The translations under genes were made by a program, and so were the position numbers. The notes beneath the pieces were generated by a model, which was not told where the DNA came from, searched no databases, and saw nothing but the letters and a program-made list of their open reading frames with translations. 52,151 bases of DNA from Halobacillus alkaliphilus (GTDB taxonomy: Bacteria; Bacillota; Bacilli; Bacillales; Halobacillaceae): assembly GCF_900113125.1 (NCBI RefSeq), contig NZ_FOOG01000011.1:43290-95440 (forward strand), given 5' to 3'. This document shows positions 48,502-52,151 of this stretch, in pieces (position 1 is the first letter of the stretch; every line of letters starts with the position of its first letter).

Positions 48502-51500
48502 TTATCCTGCTGTTGTATTAAGCGGAGAAGTTTCTAGTTCCTTTTGTTCTTTACGATCGGTTTTTGAGAATAGGCGGTACACGGCAGGTATAAGCACCAG
48601 GGTAAGGATGGTGGCAAACAGCAATCCGGAAATGATGACCGTTGCCATAGGTGCCTGATAGTTTCCTGCAGACCCTGTAGCAAGAGCGAGAGGGAGCATG
48701 CCACCGGCGGTCGTGAGGCTGGTCATAAAAATAGGACGCATACGATTTTTTCCTGCTTCTATAAGTGATTCTTCAACTCGATAGCCTTGTCTGCGAAGTT
48801 GATTTGTTCGGTCAATGTATAAGATCGCGTTGTTCAACACGATCCCGATCAGCATAACTACGCCCATTCCGGACATGACACTGAGCTCACGCTGGGTTAA
48901 GAAAAGACCAAGAATGACACCGACAATAGTTATTGGAATGACAGACATAACGATGAGCGGGTGGAGCAGATGGTTAAATTGCACAGCCATAACAAGGTAC
49001 ACAAGAAAAATCGCTATTCCAAGAATAAGGATCATTTCCTGAATTAACTCCTGCTGCTGTTCCAGATCCCCTGCTGCTGAAATATCGTATCCAGCGGGGG
49101 TATCAAAGCTTTCGATTACTTTTTGAACATCTCTGTTTACCGCGCCCAAATCTCTTCCCTCAATGTCAGCAGCTACGGATACAAATCGTTCTCCGTCGAT
49201 GTGACTGATTTCATTAGGAGTGTCAACAGACGTTAATGCAATGAAAGAAGACAGCTTCTTGTTCCCATCTTCTGTTGGGATCGTCCAGTCCATTAACGCT
49301 TGGCTTGTATCTGCTTCCTCTTGCCAACGCACGTTAACAGGAACTTGCGCTTCATCAATGGTTACTTCGGAAATAGAGGTATTCAGTAAGGCCTGCTCCA
49401 AGGAGAGCTTTAATTTCTCAGTTGTTAGTCCGGCGTTTTTCACGACATTTTCCTTCACTTCAACTACTTCTTCCTTAGTAGTGCGATCTATGGAAGTGGT
49501 AACGCCCGCCAATCCCTCAATGTCTTTTAAATCATTAGCAAAGTCCTTCGCCAGCAAGTTTAGCTCTTCAAAGGAATCTCCTTTTATTTGAACCTCTACA
49601 GGGAATCCCCCGCCTCCGGACATCGCACTTTGAACGGATTGAATCGGCTGTTTATCCTGCAGGGCGCGTAAACTTCTAAATATGTTTTCATTTACCAGGT
49701 CCTGATCTTCTGTAATTTCCTTATCTTTCGTCATATTTATAATCGTGTAAAACATATTTCCGTCATCAATAATATAATTGGATTCTACATCTTTCACATT
49801 TTCAAGACTGTCATTCATCTGCTGAACCAACTCTTCTTTATCCTCTTCCGCTAATCCAGAATCGAAGTCTACGATGACCTCAGCGTAGCGATTGAACATA
49901 TCGGGCATGATCGTCATCGGGATTTTTGTGACTAAGAATAGAGAGCTTGCAAACATTAGAATAAATAGACCGATGACAGCGGCGCTGTGACGCTTTTTCT
50001 TTACAACCCAGGCTGTCATTCGTCCGTAACCCTTTATCCATGAACTTTCTGTATTAGGTTTTTTAGTTTTTTTATGCATCAAGAAACGCTCGGATAAAGC
50101 GGGTATAAGTGTAAAAGAAACGATGACTGAACTGATCAGCGTAATGGCCACCACAATAGAAAGTACCATCATAAATTGCCCCATTTCGCCGCCTAGCAGA
50201 CCAATAGGCAGAAACACAACGATGGTCGTGAGCATGGAGGCGAGAACAGCCGATGCTACTTCTCTGGTTCCCTCCAGCACTGCAGAGATTTGTTCCAGCC
50301 CCTGTTCTTTCTTACGATAAATCGACTCTAGTATGACAATGGATGAATCGACCATCATACCGATACCAAGCCCCAGTCCGATCAGCGTAAGAATATTTAA
50401 ACTGTAATCAAACACCCAAATGCTTGCCATAGTAAGTAAAATAGAAGTCGGGATCGATACGCCAATAATAATGGTCGCTCTTATATTCCTTAAAAACAAA
50501 AGGAGGATCACAATGGCAATAGCCCCGCCAATCAGGATGTTGCTTGTAACCCCGTCGATAGAATCTTTCACATAGTCCGCCTGCGCGACAATTTCATTCA
50601 CTTGGAAACTCTCCGTCAAACCTTCCTCTTTGATGGATTCGAGCTCACCACGGACAGCTTCTGCCGTTTCGATATCCGTAAAACCGTCAGCGCCTCCAAT
50701 TTGAGCAAAGATAAAGTCTTTTGTTCCATTTTTCCACACAAAAGAGGAGCTTTCTTTTGGCTGTAAGGAAACGGCTGCTATTTTATCAAGCGAGATGGTA
50801 CCGTCTTGTGTTGGGATATCTATAGCTTCTATGTCGTTTAACTGGTCCACAGTGGTATTCCAGCGAAGAGAAGGGGAGTCTGTTTCTCCAGTTAGTTCTC
50901 CTAATGTACTTTCACTGTTCGACTGCTGGATAACTCCTATGACTTGGTTGATATCCAGTTGTTCTTCCTCTAAAGATTCTCGGTCAAATTCAATCATTAC
51001 TTCTTGCTCCAGGGCTCCTGACAGGTCAACATCTCTTACCTCAGGGAGTTCTTCGAGCCTGGGCTCTAATGTATCTTTAGCAAATACCGTCATTTCTTTT
51101 AAATCTCCGCCTGATACATCCAGGAAGAATTGATAGCTCTGGGTGGTTCCGTATTGACCTGATTCAACCTTTTCTACACCTGGAAGGTCAGGTTTGGAGG
51201 CGTTTACTAAAGACTCCACTTCTTTTATGGATTCTTCACCTTTTCCTTGTTCAAATTCGATTTGAAGAGAACTCTGCCCTGCATAAGTAGTGGAGCTGAC
51301 TTCTTTAACGCCGTCTACATCTTTCAGTTGAGTCTCGAGCGGTGTGGTGATCGTGCGTTCCACTTCGGCGGCAGGTTGATCACCGGCATACACATTGACA
51401 TAACCCATGTCTACAGTGAAGGAAGGGAGAAGTTCCTCATCCAGATTAAGAACAGCGTAGCACCCAATCATTACAATAAGTACAGAAAGAAGTCCCACCA

Positions 51501-51537
51501 TAATCTTCCGGCGGATAATGAATTGCAGGGCTTTCAT
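48502..51537 (-). CDS. swrC: RND efflux pump, SwrC/YerP type
   Basis: This 1011-residue RND transporter has 12 membrane segments in the usual two halves and large extracytoplasmic loops. Recognisable blocks are LLPSFTVDMGYVNVYAGDQPAAEVERTI, GLGIGMMVDSSIVILESIYRKK (segment 4 proton-relay region), VFLPIGLLGGEMGQFM, and at the end GMGVVMLIGIVLNNAILYIDRTNQLRRQG with RMRPIFMTSLTTAGGMLPLA. It matches B. subtilis SwrC, which exports surfactin and other amphiphiles. No adaptor gene is adjacent, as usual in Firmicutes. The start is ATG at 51537, nine bases after AAAGGAGG; a longer frame to 51639 runs through the leader. Confidence 0.9.
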   Translation of the reverse strand: MKALQFIIRRKIMVGLLSVLIVMIGCYAVLNLDEELLPSFTVDMGYVNVYAGDQPAAEVERTITTPLETQLKDVDGVKEVSSTTYAGQSSLQIEFEQGKGEESIKEVESLVNASKPDLPGVEKVESGQYGTTQSYQFFLDVSGGDLKEMTVFAKDTLEPRLEELPEVRDVDLSGALEQEVMIEFDRESLEEEQLDINQVIGVIQQSNSESTLGELTGETDSPSLRWNTTVDQLNDIEAIDIPTQDGTISLDKIAAVSLQPKESSSFVWKNGTKDFIFAQIGGADGFTDIETAEAVRGELESIKEEGLTESFQVNEIVAQADYVKDSIDGVTSNILIGGAIAIVILLLFLRNIRATIIIGVSIPTSILLTMASIWVFDYSLNILTLIGLGLGIGMMVDSSIVILESIYRKKEQGLEQISAVLEGTREVASAVLASMLTTIVVFLPIGLLGGEMGQFMMVLSIVVAITLISSVIVSFTLIPALSERFLMHKKTKKPNTESSWIKGYGRMTAWVVKKKRHSAAVIGLFILMFASSLFLVTKIPMTIMPDMFNRYAEVIVDFDSGLAEEDKEELVQQMNDSLENVKDVESNYIIDDGNMFYTIINMTKDKEITEDQDLVNENIFRSLRALQDKQPIQSVQSAMSGGGGFPVEVQIKGDSFEELNLLAKDFANDLKDIEGLAGVTTSIDRTTKEEVVEVKENVVKNAGLTTEKLKLSLEQALLNTSISEVTIDEAQVPVNVRWQEEADTSQALMDWTIPTEDGNKKLSSFIALTSVDTPNEISHIDGERFVSVAADIEGRDLGAVNRDVQKVIESFDTPAGYDISAAGDLEQQQELIQEMILILGIAIFLVYLVMAVQFNHLLHPLIVMSVIPITIVGVILGLFLTQRELSVMSGMGVVMLIGIVLNNAILYIDRTNQLRRQGYRVEESLIEAGKNRMRPIFMTSLTTAGGMLPLALATGSAGNYQAPMATVIISGLLFATILTLVLIPAVYRLFSKTDRKEQKELETSPLNTTAG

Positions 51538-51643
51538 AACGGTATTTCCTCCTTTATAACTGTGTATTTTTGAATTTAGACCCAAAGATAAGTATATATC
51601 TACCTCATGAAAAAATGATTGTATTTTCCTCCTTAACAAAAAT

Positions 51644-51657
51644 TTTACAATTGTAAA
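51644..51657. promoter_or_regulatory. 14-bp palindrome upstream of the RND pump
   Basis: TTTACAATTGTAAA is a perfect palindrome containing TACAATTGTA, the TACA-NN-TGTA form bound by CopY/BlaI-type repressors. It lies about 107 bases before the pump start. The regulator is not identified. Confidence 0.4.
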
Positions 51658-51788
51658 TAAATTCTGCTTGGTTATATCATAGCCTGATTATAAGGCGTCT
51701 GGCTTTGATCCCAGGGCGTATATTCAATAGGTCCTGAGACGTATTTGACAAAAAAGTCTCTATTAAAACTACCAAATCGCCTTTACAG

Positions 51789-52151
51789 AAAAGCTCCCAT
51801 TACTTGAAGACTTGATTTCGAGACATTTGTGAGATTTAGGTCCTCCGGGGGACGATTTCGCTTTCCGGCCCTGCACGACGCAGGGTCGTTCGACGTTGCC
51901 ACACGAAGTGGCGGTCTTAGTCGAACATCCCCTGTGCTGAGCTTCCTCGGGCTTAACAGCCCTGCGGGATCTCACCGATCATGTTCATCCCGCAGGAGTC
52001 TACATCGTCCCCCTCCGGACCTTGCGATATATGGAGCTCGAAATCACTTAAGATATCGTCAGCTTGATGACAAAAAATCTTGGGATAATGATCATTCTAT
52101 AACGATGAAAAAGTCCTGTTATACAAGCATTTATGCTTAATTGAGAAGGAG
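51789..52151. mobile_element. Repeat family copy E, left half; continues past the window end
   Basis: It begins AAAGCTCCCATTACTTGAAG and then ACTTGATTTCGAGA. It carries the 22-bp hairpin block (51867-51888), the GCCACACGAAGTGGC hairpin, GAGCTTCCTCGGGCTTAACA, and the GTTCATCCC to AGGAGTCTACATCG join that is interrupted in copy B. CTGTTATACAAGCATTTATG near the end matches the middle of copies B and C. The right half is outside the window. Confidence 0.75.

Overview
The window looks like chromosomal DNA of a moderately halophilic or halotolerant member of the Bacillaceae, most like Halobacillus or a close relative. The grounds are Bacillus-type ribosome binding sites, close relatives of B. subtilis genes (TnrA, MetI/MetC under an S-box, the Nag genes, Zur-type RpsN, SwrC, the peroxygenase P450), many Glu/Asp-rich proteins, and intergenic repeats of a Bacillaceae type. 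The assignment is inference; there is no rRNA or other marker gene here.

Layout. 0-3.7 kb: a 21-bp tandem repeat, then a minus-strand pair encoding an ATP-grasp ligase and a large protein with a papain-like Cys/His/Asn arrangement. 4.1-5.4 kb: three small conserved genes. 5.5-9.1 kb: a methionine operon (metI, metC and a betaine-type homocysteine methyltransferase) behind a SAM-I riboswitch. 9.3-17.4 kb: a small zinc protein, a decayed YdhK lipoprotein gene, a CAP-domain secreted protein, an SDR, a lipoprotein-like gene, a DUF2207 protein, and a GntR/ABC operon of the YtrA type. 17.7-21.7 kb: a tightly overlapping three-gene operon (PlsY-like acyltransferase, GNAT/class V aminotransferase fusion, LTA-synthase-like enzyme). 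22.9-25.7 kb: an NMT1/SsuA-type ABC importer. 25.8-35.4 kb: an Eis-type acetyltransferase, D-serine dehydratase, SDRs, a DASS transporter, an MFS transporter, a CHY zinc-finger protein and a NERD protein. 35.5-40.7 kb: an N-acetylglucosamine operon (nagP, nagA, nagB, a GntR regulator and a SIS protein) with dre-like and cre-like sites. 41-44 kb: an alkaline phosphatase with an LPDTS sorting signal, an esterase, and a frameshifted DUF1801 gene. 44.2-45.1 kb: tnrA, an FbpA-like small gene, two TnrA boxes and a possible small RNA. 45.2-51.6 kb: an AI-2E-family permease, a CYP152 P450, Zur-controlled rpsN and a SwrC-type RND pump.

Five intergenic positions (about 17.6, 22.3, 33.1, 46.4 and 51.9 kb) carry members of one composite repeat family. 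It has inverted ends, large internal palindromes and no transposase. Two further sequences are nested inside some copies, and other copies in the same window show the uninterrupted site.

The best candidates for undescribed biology are: (1) the PlsY-like / GNAT-aminotransferase / LtaS-like operon, which suggests a cell-envelope lipid or polymer modification; (2) the ATP-grasp / papain-like pair, which suggests an amide or peptide bond forming and processing system; (3) the nested repeat family; and (4) a TnrA-controlled intergenic region that may make a nitrogen-regulated small RNA. All functions for these are inferences from sequence reading.
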